From Clostridia bacterium (GTDB lineage Bacteria > Bacillota > Clostridia > Lachnospirales > Anaerotignaceae), in the NCBI GenBank assembly GCA_910575055.1, contig CAJTDC010000005.1, forward strand, positions 1-64,000: a stretch of DNA of 64,000 bases, in the 5' to 3' direction. Under the pieces are notes generated by a model. It was not told the origin of the DNA, made no database searches, and saw only the letters and a program-made list of their open reading frames with translations. A program made the position numbers and the translations under genes. Shown here piece by piece: positions 43,691-50,744 of this stretch (position 1 is its first letter; every line of letters starts with the position of its first letter).

Positions 43691-43735
43691 AGTGAAACCA
43701 ACAGTTCTTAAAATAATGTTCTGTTGGTTTTACTT
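43691..43735 (+). terminator. Terminator after the third DtxR-like gene
   Basis: AAACCAACAG pairs with CTGTTGGTTT, with outer AAGT/ACTT pairing, over a 16-base loop. T residues follow the stem. Confidence 0.8.
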
Positions 43736-43841
43736 AGAATATATCTGGCATTCAGCAATAGATTTGATGTTGTATCATTAGAGATTGAAGATTTTAAACA
43801 TGGAAAAAGTAAAAAAAGTGAGAAGTTGATTGAGGGAGCTA

Positions 43842-44276
43842 ATGGATATGATAAAATTACTCATTATTTCTTTAGAAGAACCGGAGCAGGAAATATATGA
43901 TAAAATAATAGAAATTGTAAATGAAGCACATATTAGCGTTGATGAAACAATAGAAGGAAAGCGGGAGAGGATAAAAAACGGCGAATTGCTCATCCTCCCA
44001 GATCAGCACAAAGTTCTGAAAGAAAGCCGTGAAGTAAATCTTACCAATATTGAATTTCGTATTCTTTATGTTCTGGCGCTTCATCAGGGAATAACGCTTT
44101 CCAAAGAAAAGATTTACAATTATGTCTGGAATGGTGAATATCTCCAGGATGACAGCAATATTACTTCCCATGTCCGCCGTCTCCGAAAGAAAATTGAAGA
44201 AAATCCCAGCCAGCCAGAATATATCCAGACGGTACGTGGGGTTGGATATAAAATGAACCGGATAAAAAAGAAATAG
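43842..44276 (+). CDS. Receiver-less OmpR-type winged-helix regulator (third module)
   Basis: This protein of 144 residues has an N-terminal segment (IKLLIISLEEPEQEIYDKII) matching the non-receiver segment of the proteins at 15269 and 29510. An OmpR-type winged helix follows (LTNIEFRILYVLALHQGITL...DDSNITSHVRRLRKKI...VRGVGYKMNRI). It is the most diverged of the three. Two in-frame ATG codons (43842, 43848) are possible after GAGGGAG; the first has the better spacing. A stem-loop directly follows. Confidence 0.8.
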   Translation: MDMIKLLIISLEEPEQEIYDKIIEIVNEAHISVDETIEGKRERIKNGELLILPDQHKVLKESREVNLTNIEFRILYVLALHQGITLSKEKIYNYVWNGEYLQDDSNITSHVRRLRKKIEENPSQPEYIQTVRGVGYKMNRIKKK

Positions 44277-44310
44277 GCAGTGTTCTAAGCAAAAGGCTTG
44301 GAACACTGCC
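44276..44310 (+). terminator. Stem-loop cut off from its T-run by the AT-rich segment
   Basis: GGCAGTGTTC pairs perfectly with GAACACTGCC, with an inner AAGC/GCTT continuation. A T-run would be expected at 44311 onward, but TTGTAATGGGG of the AT-rich segment begins there. This marks the inner edge of the right segment. Confidence 0.7.
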
Positions 44311-44516
44311 TGTTGTAATGGGGTAGAAAGAATGGCAAAAAAAAGAGTGTGGAAAAAATATTAAAAAAGCGGGAAATGCAGGGATAGCAAGGGATTGCAA
44401 GAAAAAACAAAAAAGAATTGTCATTCTTTATGGACGGGAAAAAAAGGGAAAACAGGAGCGAAAGGAGGAAGTTAAAAAAATGAGGGAGATTTTTTAACTT
44501 TTTTTTTAACTTTTTT

Positions 44517-44661
44517 AAAAGCTAGTAAAATCAATGTTTAACAGTTTTTTAAAAGGGAAAAAAACAAAAAAACAGCTGGAATAAAAAGGAAAATATTGCG
44601 GAACTAATATTGCGGAACAAGCTATTTTGTTCCGCAATCGGAAAAGCTAGTAAAATCAAGG
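44517..44661. other. Iteron-like palindromic region, candidate origin or recognition site (right)
   Basis: Arms ATTGCGGAACAA (44609-44620) and its complement (44627-44638) have a 6-base loop, with a third copy ATTGCGGAACT at 44595-44605, again 14 bases away. Direct repeats AAAAGCTAGTAAAATCAA flank it (44517-44536 and 44642-44661). Layout and spacing are identical to 2492-2636 in inverted orientation, while the arm sequence is changed in the same way in all three copies. Confidence 0.55.
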
Positions 44662-44969
44662 GGTTGAGAAGACAGGAAAAGAAAAAGCAAAAAAATGGTT
44701 CAAAAAGAATGGCAAAATGTAAAAAAGCAAATGAATGAAAAATAGTTCAGTGTAATATAAAAATGTAAGAAATAAAGAATAAGTATAAATGATACATATT
44801 AAACAAAACGAAAAATTTTGAAAAATCTGATACTAAAAAAAACAGGGGAAAAAATAAAACAAAAAAATGCAAAACACGGTTTAAAAAACATATAATCATA
44901 TTTTTATATAAAGTGTAGTAGAAAAGAGAAGCACAAGATTGATACAGAAAAAAGCAGGAGAGAAACAAT

Positions 44970-45038
44970 ATGAAAAAGGAAAAAAGAAAAGATTACTTAG
45001 AAAATCATAAAAAGGATAGTGATTTTGTATGGAGGTAA
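44970..45038 (+). CDS. Very small basic peptide ORF
   Basis: The 22-codon frame MKKEKRKDYLENHKKDSDFVWR has GCAGGAG about 9 bases upstream. Its end overlaps the next small ORF by 10 bases, which suggests coupled translation. It lies in the part of the right segment missing from the left copy. No function is known and it may be only a leader peptide. Confidence 0.4.
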   Translation: MKKEKRKDYLENHKKDSDFVWR

Positions 45039-45130
45039 GAAAGTATTTTAAATTACCCAATGGTGTACCCCTTGAGGTAAGATACCCACATTACTTTTAC
45101 AAAGAAGGAGATAGTAAGACAGAAAAATAG
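45029..45130 (+). CDS. Small peptide ORF
   Basis: The 33-codon frame (MEVRKYFKLPNGVPLEVRYP and 13 more residues) starts inside the preceding small ORF. It is followed by the small membrane protein gene at 45153. No ribosome-binding site is clear apart from coupling. Not recognised. Confidence 0.4.
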   Translation: MEVRKYFKLPNGVPLEVRYPHYFYKEGDSKTEK

Positions 45131-45152
45131 ATAAATAAAAAGGGGGAAGGTT

Positions 45153-45422
45153 ATGCAAGTAAATCAATTTATAGTGATATGTTTGATATTGATAGCAATG
45201 GTGGCAGTTGCAATATTTATGTTAGACATTGCAAGTAGTTTATTAGAGTGGATAATAAGTATCATTACAATTACTTTTACTACTATTTTTACGATAATAG
45301 TGAGTGCAGTTTTATTTATAGCAAGTATTGTAATCGGACTGCTTTCATGTGTAGTATTTGCAATAGGCGGTTTGATAGTTTATTTAAAGAAGAAGTTCAG
45401 GAAGAAAAAAAGGAAAATTTAA
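45153..45422 (+). CDS. Small membrane protein
   Basis: This 89-residue protein is almost entirely hydrophobic, with two to three membrane segments (QFIVICLILIAMVAVAIFML and TIFTIIVSAVLFIASIVIGL among them) and a strongly basic tail, KKKFRKKKRKI. AGGGGGAAGG lies before the ATG. Size and topology would suit a holin or a small toxin, but nothing specific supports either. It is absent from the left copy. Confidence 0.6.
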   Translation: MQVNQFIVICLILIAMVAVAIFMLDIASSLLEWIISIITITFTTIFTIIVSAVLFIASIVIGLLSCVVFAIGGLIVYLKKKFRKKKRKI

Positions 45423-45460
45423 AATAATTAAAGGCTGTTTATATAAGAAATAACAGTATA

Positions 45461-45487
45461 TATTCATGCAGTGTAACAAAAAAATAA
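45461..45487 (+). promoter_or_regulatory. Conserved leader box
   Basis: TATTCATGCAGTGTAACAAA and the following A-rich stretch form one of four copies of the box. It ends about 20 bases before the ATG at 45507. Confidence 0.5.
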
Positions 45488-45506
45488 AAATGAAGGTGTT
45501 TATATA

Positions 45507-45743
45507 ATGGAAGAGTGTAAAAGTAAAACAATTAAGTCACAGATACATAAACATAAATTATCTTATATTTGGCTAATTAATCAGCTAAGAATGAGGGGAA
45601 TTACTACAGATAAAACAGAAATGAGTTCGGTTATTGCAGAAAATAGGAAGGGGGCAAAAGCAGAAAAAATTATTCAATGTTCATTGAAAATTTTAAGTGA
45701 TTACGAAAAGGGTAAGGTACTTGTAGAAAATAACATAAAATAG
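45507..45743 (+). CDS. Small helical protein
   Basis: This 78-residue protein (HKHKLSYIWLINQLRMRGI...MSSVIAENRKGAKAEKIIQC) has a central pattern compatible with a small helix-turn-helix or Cro-like protein: KTEMSSVIAENRKG resembles the recognition region of phage XRE-like regulators of AT-rich Firmicutes phages. It lies behind the leader box. Assignment tentative; the left copy lacks it. Confidence 0.5.
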   Translation: MEECKSKTIKSQIHKHKLSYIWLINQLRMRGITTDKTEMSSVIAENRKGAKAEKIIQCSLKILSDYEKGKVLVENNIK

Positions 45744-45769
45744 TGAAAAGTTGTTAAAAAATGTGACAG

Positions 45770-45796
45770 TGTGTCTAAACAGTGTAACAAAAAATA
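45770..45796 (+). promoter_or_regulatory. Conserved leader box
   Basis: TGTGTCTAAACAGTGTAACA followed by AAAAATA, ending about 24 bases before the ATG at 45820 with AGGAGG between them. Confidence 0.55.
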
Positions 45797-45819
45797 GAAA
45801 ACAATAGGAGGTAAAAATA

Positions 45820-46011
45820 ATGTGGGTTTCAAAAAAGAAATGGGAAAGAATGGAAAAAATAATGGCAGATATTGAAAAACAAGTTCAACAACAGCCATTA
45901 GAAATATTTAGTATTTTATGTGGTCAGTGGCATAAACAAATGACAAAATCAGGCGGTACTAATCATTCAAGTTTTCAGAACCACGAAAACCAATCCGGCG
46001 AGGAGGTTTAG
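45820..46011 (+). CDS. Small protein of unknown function
   Basis: This 63-residue protein (MWVSKKKWERMEKIMADIEK and a polar tail) has an AGGAGG eight bases upstream and the conserved leader box before that. The N-terminal half predicts a short coiled coil. The stop codon lies inside the stem of the following terminator (45999-46026). Confidence 0.55.
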   Translation: MWVSKKKWERMEKIMADIEKQVQQQPLEIFSILCGQWHKQMTKSGGTNHSSFQNHENQSGEEV

Positions 46012-46026
46012 TTTTATCTCCTCGTT
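45999..46026 (+). terminator. Terminator of the right-segment small-gene operon
   Basis: CGAGGAG pairs with CTCCTCG over a 12-base loop, followed by TT-AATT. It is the counterpart of the left-copy terminator at 2352-2388. Confidence 0.65.
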
Positions 46027-46168
46027 AATTAAAAAATTTAATATGATTGTTGATAAGGAGATTAGGTGTGCATCAGCAAGCAGGAAAAATAAAAATTTAA
46101 AAAATGGTAGCAAAAAAAGAATGATAATGACTATATGAAGATAAGAGCAAAAGAAAAAAGGAAAAGTG

Positions 46169-46282
46169 TTAATCAATCTCTTCTTCATCAGAATATTCTA
46201 AACATTCTTTTATAAGTTTTTTTAGTTTATTCCATGCAGTTTTAGGTAATGTTTTTTGTTCGGAAAGTCGAAATTTTTCCAT
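46169..46282 (-). CDS. Small charged protein, copy of the one at 2016
   Basis: The 37 codons are identical to the left copy except one Pro to Ser change. An upstream hydrophobic extension in the same frame is open here as far as 46474, longer than in the left copy, so a membrane-anchored form is possible. It is convergent with the terminator at 45999. Function and start site are uncertain. Confidence 0.45.
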   Translation of the reverse strand: MEKFRLSEQKTLPKTAWNKLKKLIKECLEYSDEEEID

Positions 46283-46563
46283 ATTTCTATTTAAAAATAT
46301 GTCATATGTTGTAAAAAAGTATAGCAGAAATAGATATAAAATGTCTATATAAAAAAGAGAAATAATAAATATAAAGCAGAAAAGTGACAAAAAAGGCAAA
46401 AAATTAGATAAAGAGAATAGACATAGAAATATATCTATGCAAAAGGAAGATAAAAAAGATTGGGAAGATAGCAAGTATTTTTATAATTTATAGTAGAAAT
46501 TAAAAAGTTACAAGAAAAGTTAAAAAATTATGAGAAGGTTTAGTATAGAATGGGGGAAAATAT

Positions 46564-46662
46564 ATGAATTATAAAAAAATGATTATTGAGGCAATAGAAA
46601 AAGTGAAAGATGAGAGAATTTTAAAAAAGATATATTATTTTGTTACAAAAATATTGGACTAG
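46564..46662 (+). CDS. Very small protein ORF
   Basis: The 32-codon frame (MNYKKMIIEAIEKVKDERIL and a short tail) has GGGGGAAA about 8 bases upstream and ends in a strong terminator. Short proteins of this kind, beginning IIEAIEKVKDERILKKIY, are frequent beside XRE regulators in AT-rich Firmicutes phages. Function unknown. Confidence 0.5.
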   Translation: MNYKKMIIEAIEKVKDERILKKIYYFVTKILD

Positions 46663-46680
46663 GATTTCCTAGTCCTTTTT
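46656..46680. terminator. Convergent terminator
   Basis: GGACTAGGA pairs perfectly with TCCTAGTCC around a TT loop, followed by five T residues. It serves the tiny gene on the plus strand and, read the other way, the XRE gene ending at 46669. Confidence 0.85.
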
Positions 46681-47052
46681 AGACTCTAGCATAAGATTAC
46701 ACATTTTTTCTAATACTTCCCAATCTGGTTCTTCTAATTTAGAGAGAGCAGAAATCAGCCTTTTTTTGAAAGTATCATCCTCTTTTTTAAGTAATGTACC
46801 TATAAAAGAGGCAATTTCTTCATCTCTTGTTTTGATTAAAAACATTTCCCCTTCACCAGTACGAAGCCATTGCTCATTTACATCAAATTCTCGAATAATA
46901 GCAAGCGTCATTTGTTCTGTAACATTTCTATTTCCACTTTCTATTTTAGAAATAGCAGCTCCTGTTATTCCTAGTTTTTTTCCAAATTCTTCTTGACTTA
47001 ATAATACAGATTTTCTGATAGCTTTTAGCCTTGTATTTAAACAATTACACAT
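46669..47052 (-). CDS. XRE-family repressor (right segment)
   Basis: This 127-residue protein has a helix-turn-helix over about residues 6-62 (LSQEEFGKKLGITGAAISKIESG and RNVTEQMTLAIIREFDVNEQW) and a C-terminal helical part. It is of a different subfamily from the left-copy repressor: the WLRTGEGEMF motif is typical of phage repressors of this kind. AAGGAGG precedes the ATG. Divergent operators and a promoter for the small gene at 47189 lie upstream. Confidence 0.85.
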   Translation of the reverse strand: MCNCLNTRLKAIRKSVLLSQEEFGKKLGITGAAISKIESGNRNVTEQMTLAIIREFDVNEQWLRTGEGEMFLIKTRDEEIASFIGTLLKKEDDTFKKRLISALSKLEEPDWEVLEKMCNLMLESKKD

Positions 47053-47126
47053 ATATAAAGTCCTCCTTTTTATAATAAAAGTTTAACATTAAAATTTGTC
47101 ATAGTCAAGAAAAAATAAAAAAATAC

Positions 47127-47170
47127 TTGACAAACTTAACTTTGTCATATAAAATAATGTCAAAGTTAAG
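47127..47170. promoter_or_regulatory. Divergent promoter and operator of the right segment
   Basis: TTGACA (47127-47132) and TAAAAT (47150-47155) are 17 bases apart. An inverted repeat CTTAACTTTGTCAT (47135-47148) and ATGTCAAAGTTAAG (47157-47170) covers the spacer and the start region. A partial further copy lies near 47086-47104. The sequence is unrelated to the AATCCTAAA operators of the left segment. Confidence 0.7.
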
Positions 47171-47188
47171 AAATGAGGTGTGATTGAT

Positions 47189-47350
47189 ATGACAGAAAAA
47201 GAAAAAAAGATTATTTTTGTTTTTATTAAAGCATTTCCTTTGTTAAGTGATTTACAGCAAGAAAAATTATTAGCATTTGCAGAAGGTATGGCTTTTATGG
47301 CTGAAAGAAACAAAGAAAAAGAAATAAAAAAGATAATTGAAAATCAATAA
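47189..47350 (+). CDS. Small early protein of unknown function
   Basis: This 53-residue protein begins MTEKEKKIIFVFIKAFPLLS and has a C-terminal charged helix. It is the first gene rightward of the repressor/operator region, in the position of cro or an early regulator. GAGGTGTGATTGAT precedes the ATG. Proteins of this shape beside XRE repressors in Firmicutes phages are usually annotated as hypothetical. Confidence 0.55.
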   Translation: MTEKEKKIIFVFIKAFPLLSDLQQEKLLAFAEGMAFMAERNKEKEIKKIIENQ

Positions 47351-47362
47351 TTATAAGTAATA

Positions 47363-47391
47363 TATGTCCAAACGGTGTAACAAAAAATAAA
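47363..47391 (+). promoter_or_regulatory. Conserved leader box before Bro-N gene
   Basis: TATGTCCAAACGGTGTAACA followed by AAAAATAA, the closest match to the left-copy box at 841-867, ending about 22 bases before the ATG at 47413. Confidence 0.6.
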
Positions 47392-47412
47392 AAAGTGAAA
47401 GGAAGATAAAAA

Positions 47413-47785
47413 ATGAATGTATTGCAAGTAATTGAACAAAGAGAAATTTTAGGAAAACAATTGACAATGTATGGAGATTTTGAAGACCCCTTGTTTTTAG
47501 CAAAGGAAGTTGCAGAATGGATAGAAAATAAGCAACCTACACAAATGGTTGAATTGGTAGATGAAGATGAAAAGCTGAAGTGTATAATAAACACCTCAGG
47601 TCAAAACAGAGAAATGTGGTTTTTAACAGAAGATGGACTATATGAGGTGTTGATGCAGAGCAGGAAGCCTATTGCAAAGCAATTCAAAAAAGAAGTAAAA
47701 ACATTATTAAAAAATATTAGAAAAAGAATGTTTTCACCAAATTACATAAGTGGGACAAGCCCATATAGCATAGAGGACATTGTAG
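47413..47785 (+). pseudogene. Bro-N antirepressor, truncated at the junction with a portal gene
   Basis: About 124 residues of a Bro-N protein are present (VIEQREILGKQLTMYGDF...FLAKEVAEWIENK...WFLTEDGLYEVLMQSRKPIAKQFKKEVK in segments). They end in NYISGTSPYSIEDIV, the point at which the left copy continues into its C-terminal domain. Here the sequence changes to antisense portal DNA and the frame stops within three codons. The N-terminal domain differs from the left copy, but the linker is nearly identical at the DNA level over about 44 bases. Confidence 0.8.
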
Positions 47786-48353
47786 GTGAGTAACCGATAA
47801 GACCATCAAATCCAAGTCCGGGAATATGAAGCACATCCTCCTGCCTTAAGGTAATATCTCCCATCTTTTTCATGTTGGGATTCTCATCTGTATAACGGGA
47901 ATACACATAATACAAAACACCATTTCTGTCTCTCTCCACACTCATTTTGTTAGGCAGAAGCGGATACAGCGAAAGCACCTCGCCTTTCCCGTTTCGTATG
48001 ATCTGTGCATACGCATTACCCCAAATTAAAAGATGACTCATCAGTGTTTCTCTGAACACAAATGAAGTCATCTCCGGGTTTGGCTCATCATGGAGCAGCG
48101 TATAAAGCGGGTGGTCACAGACCATTTCCTTCCCACCGTCTTTGTATCGATATACATGAATCGGAAGTGATGCAATTGCTTCTGACAAAATCCTCACACA
48201 TGCATAAACTGCAGTAGTCTGCATGGCTGTCATTTCATTGACGCTCTTTCCACTGGTGCTTCGTCCGAAATTGAATGAATACTCACCATTGCTGTAATTC
48301 CGTATAGGCTTATCCCTCGCCTGACCGAAACCAAACAAACTTTTTATTCCCAT
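47786..48353 (-). pseudogene. Phage portal protein, truncated after about 190 residues
   Basis: The visible part matches the HK97-type portal family: GIKSLFGFGQ at the start, VNEMTAMQTTAVYACVRIL, HPLYTLLHDEPNPEMTSF and HIPGLGFDGLIGYSP. The match ends at YSP, where the AT-rich segment begins, so more than half of the protein is missing. The gene lies downstream of the terminase genes as in tailed phages, separated from them by an inserted toxin-antitoxin locus. No head or tail genes follow within the window. Confidence 0.85.
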
Positions 48354-48447
48354 CTGCTATCCCTCTCTTTCTTTTTGTTCCTGTCTGTGATAAAATCGAT
48401 TCCATAGATATCGAAAAAAGTTCATAAAATTTTAGCAATTAAAGGCA

Positions 48448-48476
48448 TTGATTTTTTGCTGTAAATTGCATATAAT
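48448..48476 (+). promoter_or_regulatory. Promoter of the type III antitoxin RNA
   Basis: TTGATT (48448-48453) and TATAAT (48471-48476) are separated by exactly 17 bases. The expected start is about 48484, just before a small hairpin (ACAGATA-GAAA-TATCTGT) and the antitoxin repeats. Confidence 0.8.
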
Positions 48477-48483
48477 AAAAACA

Positions 48484-48606
48484 CAGATAGAAATATCTGT
48501 GCAGCGGTTAGAGCGTCCAGTTAAAATGCTCGTTTAAAAGCGGTTAGATTGTCCAATTAAAACAATCGGTTAACAGCAGTGGGTGGAGTAATCCACCCGC
48601 TTTTTT
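48484..48606 (+). ncRNA. Type III antitoxin RNA with two 36-base repeats and terminator
   Basis: Two tandem 36-base repeats lie at 48504-48539 and 48540-48575, each starting GCGGTTAGA. Within each, a 5-bp stem encloses an 11-base loop: GAGCG...TGCTC in the first and GATTG...CAATC in the second. The stem bases change together while the loop (TCCAGTTAAAA/TCCAATTAAAA) is nearly constant. A terminator (GGGTGGA/TCCACCC, six T) at 48579-48606 follows immediately, and the toxin gene starts 18 bases later. In known ToxIN systems the toxin cuts the precursor into repeats, each of which binds and inhibits a toxin molecule. Confidence 0.88.
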
Positions 48607-48623
48607 ACTTTTCAGGAGGCTCT

Positions 48624-49145
48624 ATGGATTGGTACGTTGTCGATAAAAAATACATAAATTACCTGACACAGTTTGATTCCCGTGTCGGATATGTGGAGTA
48701 TGGGGAACGTTTGAAACTCCATGTGGGAATTCTTCTTACTATCGGAGATTTCCACTACTATGTCCCTATTTCCTCTGCAAAACCGAAACATCAGAAGATG
48801 TCCAACAGTCTGGATTTCCACAAACTCCAGGATGAATCCACCGGATATCTTTATGCTGTATTGAATATCAATAATATGATTCCGGTTCCTGATAACTGCC
48901 TTACTCAGTTAAAATATAATCAGGTAGAAAGTTTCCGTTCTTTCAGCAACGAAAAGGAAAAAACCGACTATGTTTACCTTCTCCAGAAAGAAAAAGCCCT
49001 GATTGACAATGTTCAGGACACTCTGCAAAACAAAGCCCTGAAATTATACCAGAAGTGCATTGCCAAGCCGGATTCTTCCCTTGCTGCAAGATGCTGTAAT
49101 TTCAAAATGCTGGAAGAAAAATGCAGTTCTTATTCCGATACATAA
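48624..49145 (+). CDS. Type III toxin-antitoxin endoribonuclease, ToxN/AbiQ family
   Basis: This 173-residue protein matches the ToxN/AbiQ fold by sequence pattern. It begins WYVVDKKYINYLTQFDSRV, continues with RLKLHVGILLTIGDFHYYVPISSAKPKHQKM in segments, then LYAVLNINNMIPVP, and ends with CCNFKMLEEKC. The family cleaves RNA and often acts in phage defence by abortive infection. The ATG at 48624 follows AGGAGG; an upstream open frame runs through the terminator and is not used. Toxin level is set by read-through of the terminator after the antitoxin repeats. It lies antisense within the prophage, between terminase and portal genes, and carries its own terminator at 49164. Confidence 0.9.
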   Translation: MDWYVVDKKYINYLTQFDSRVGYVEYGERLKLHVGILLTIGDFHYYVPISSAKPKHQKMSNSLDFHKLQDESTGYLYAVLNINNMIPVPDNCLTQLKYNQVESFRSFSNEKEKTDYVYLLQKEKALIDNVQDTLQNKALKLYQKCIAKPDSSLAARCCNFKMLEEKCSSYSDT

Positions 49146-49163
49146 ACAAAACCATGATCATTC

Positions 49164-49193
49164 AAACCTCTCCATCTGCCGGAGAGGTTTTCT
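49164..49193. terminator. Terminator between toxin and terminase
   Basis: AAACCTCTCC pairs perfectly with GGAGAGGTTT over a 7-base loop, with T residues after it. It is convergent with the end of the large terminase at 49197. Confidence 0.85.
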
Positions 49194-49196
49194 TTC

Positions 49197-50744
49197 TTAA
49201 AAAACAAGAATTCCCCTGCCATCATATACACTTCCCTCGCTACCCTGATTACGGATTGCACGGTCAAGTGCCATAACGGTTGCTACTGCTGCATCGATTT
49301 TCTCCGTAGATTTTTCCTTATCCATTTTGATATTTCCGGCAGGATCTTGTCTGACATACACATTATCCATCATTCACCGGAGAACCTTATGACCACCGTG
49401 GGCAATTCTCTCCTCAAGTGTCAGCTTCATAAGTTCCTTCGTTGGCGGACTCATATCCTTATACCCCTGCCCGAAAGGAACAACGGTAAATCCCATACCT
49501 TCCAAATCCTGCACCATCTGCGTTGCTCCCCAACGGTCAAACGCAATTTCTTTTATATGGTACTTCGTTCCAAGTTCCTCTATAAATTTCTCTATAAAGC
49601 CATAGTGAATGACATTTCCTTCCGTAGTTTCAAGACACCCTTCTGCTGCCCACACATCATAAGGAACATGGTTCCTTCTGACACGAAGTCTCATGTTATC
49701 TTCCGGTATCCAGCAATATGGTAAAATGATGTATTTCTCTTCATCATTTCTCGGTGGAAACACAAGTACAAATGCTGTGATATCCGATGTACTCGAAAGG
49801 TCTAAACCGCCATAACAGGTTCTTCCAATAAGTTCTTCCACATTCACAGGAAACGCACAGGCATCCCATTTATCCATCTGCATCCAACGGGTGGACTGCT
49901 TTACCCACTGATTCAGACGAAGTTGCCGGAAGATATTTTCTTCTGCAGCATTTTCTCTTGCACTGATATAGGCATTTCGAACCTTTTCAATATCGATGGT
50001 TTCCCCAAGGGAAGGATTGGCTTTATACCATGTAGCTTCACTCGTCCAGTCATCCTCATCGGATGCTCCATAAATCACAGGATAGAATGTCGGGTCAATT
50101 TTTCTGCCCTCTATAATATCAACAGCTTTTTGGTGCTGTTCAAAGCAAATCGAATTTCTGTCTGTTCCTGCTGTAGTAATCAGAAAATATAAAGGCTGTG
50201 TTCTGGCATCACCGGAACCCTTTGTCATAACATCGAAAAGTTCTCGATTCGGCTGTGCATGAAGTTCATCAAAAATAACAGCGTGTACATTCAAACCGTG
50301 CTTGGTATATGCTTCAGCCGACAACACCTGATAGAAGCTGTTCGTTGGTTTATACACAAGTCTCTTGACTGACATCACTGGTTTGATTCTCTTTTTCAGA
50401 GCCGGACACTGATCCACCATATCTACAGCCACATCAAATACGATGGATGCCTGTTGACGGTCGGAAGCACAGCCATACACTTCTGCACCCCATTCCCCAT
50501 CACCGCAAGTCATATATAAAGCAATGGCAGCCGCCAGTTCCGACTTGCCATTTTTCTTTGGAATCTCACAATAGCAAGTATTGTACTGCCTGTATCCGTT
50601 TTCCTTAACCGTACCGAATAGTGTGCGGATAATCTCATCCTGCCAGGAGAGAAGTTCAAAAGGAACTCCCCTCCATTTCCCTTTGGTATGCTTCAGACAA
50701 TTGATAAAGTTGACCGCATGATCTGCCTTTGTCACATCATACAT
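49197..50744 (-). pseudogene. Phage terminase large subunit interrupted by an in-frame TGA
   Basis: The main frame gives 456 residues with the ATPase motifs PKKNGKSELAAA and VIFDELHAQ and the nuclease-domain start GLDLSSTSDITAF. After GGHKVLR the codon TGA (49374-49376) replaces what should be TGG (Trp). The same frame continues without fault as MMDNVYVRQDPAGNIKMDKE and ends at 49197, giving the normal C-terminus. One G-to-A change explains it. The protein would lose about 58 residues, including a conserved region, so packaging is probably lost. It overlaps the small subunit gene by one base. Confidence 0.88.

Larger units (their letters stand above)
44312..47785 (-). repeat. Right copy of the inverted AT-rich phage-like segment
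   Basis: The inner edge TTGTAATGGGGTAGAAAGAA is shared with the complement of 2817-2836. From there the two copies match as described for the left copy. This copy keeps six small genes between 44.9 and 46.0 kb that the left one lacks. It has a different XRE repressor and operators, and its Bro-N gene is cut at 47785, where portal-gene sequence of a prophage begins. So the segment joins module DNA at one end and phage DNA at the other. Confidence 0.8.

Noticed and set aside
44161-44424. Minus-strand ORF of 87 codons over the end of the winged-helix gene
   Set aside because: It is antisense to a conserved gene and crosses the stem-loop and the segment joint.
2837-47785. A complete conjugative element
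   Set aside because: No relaxase, type IV secretion ATPase or coupling protein gene was seen; only recombinases and cargo are present.
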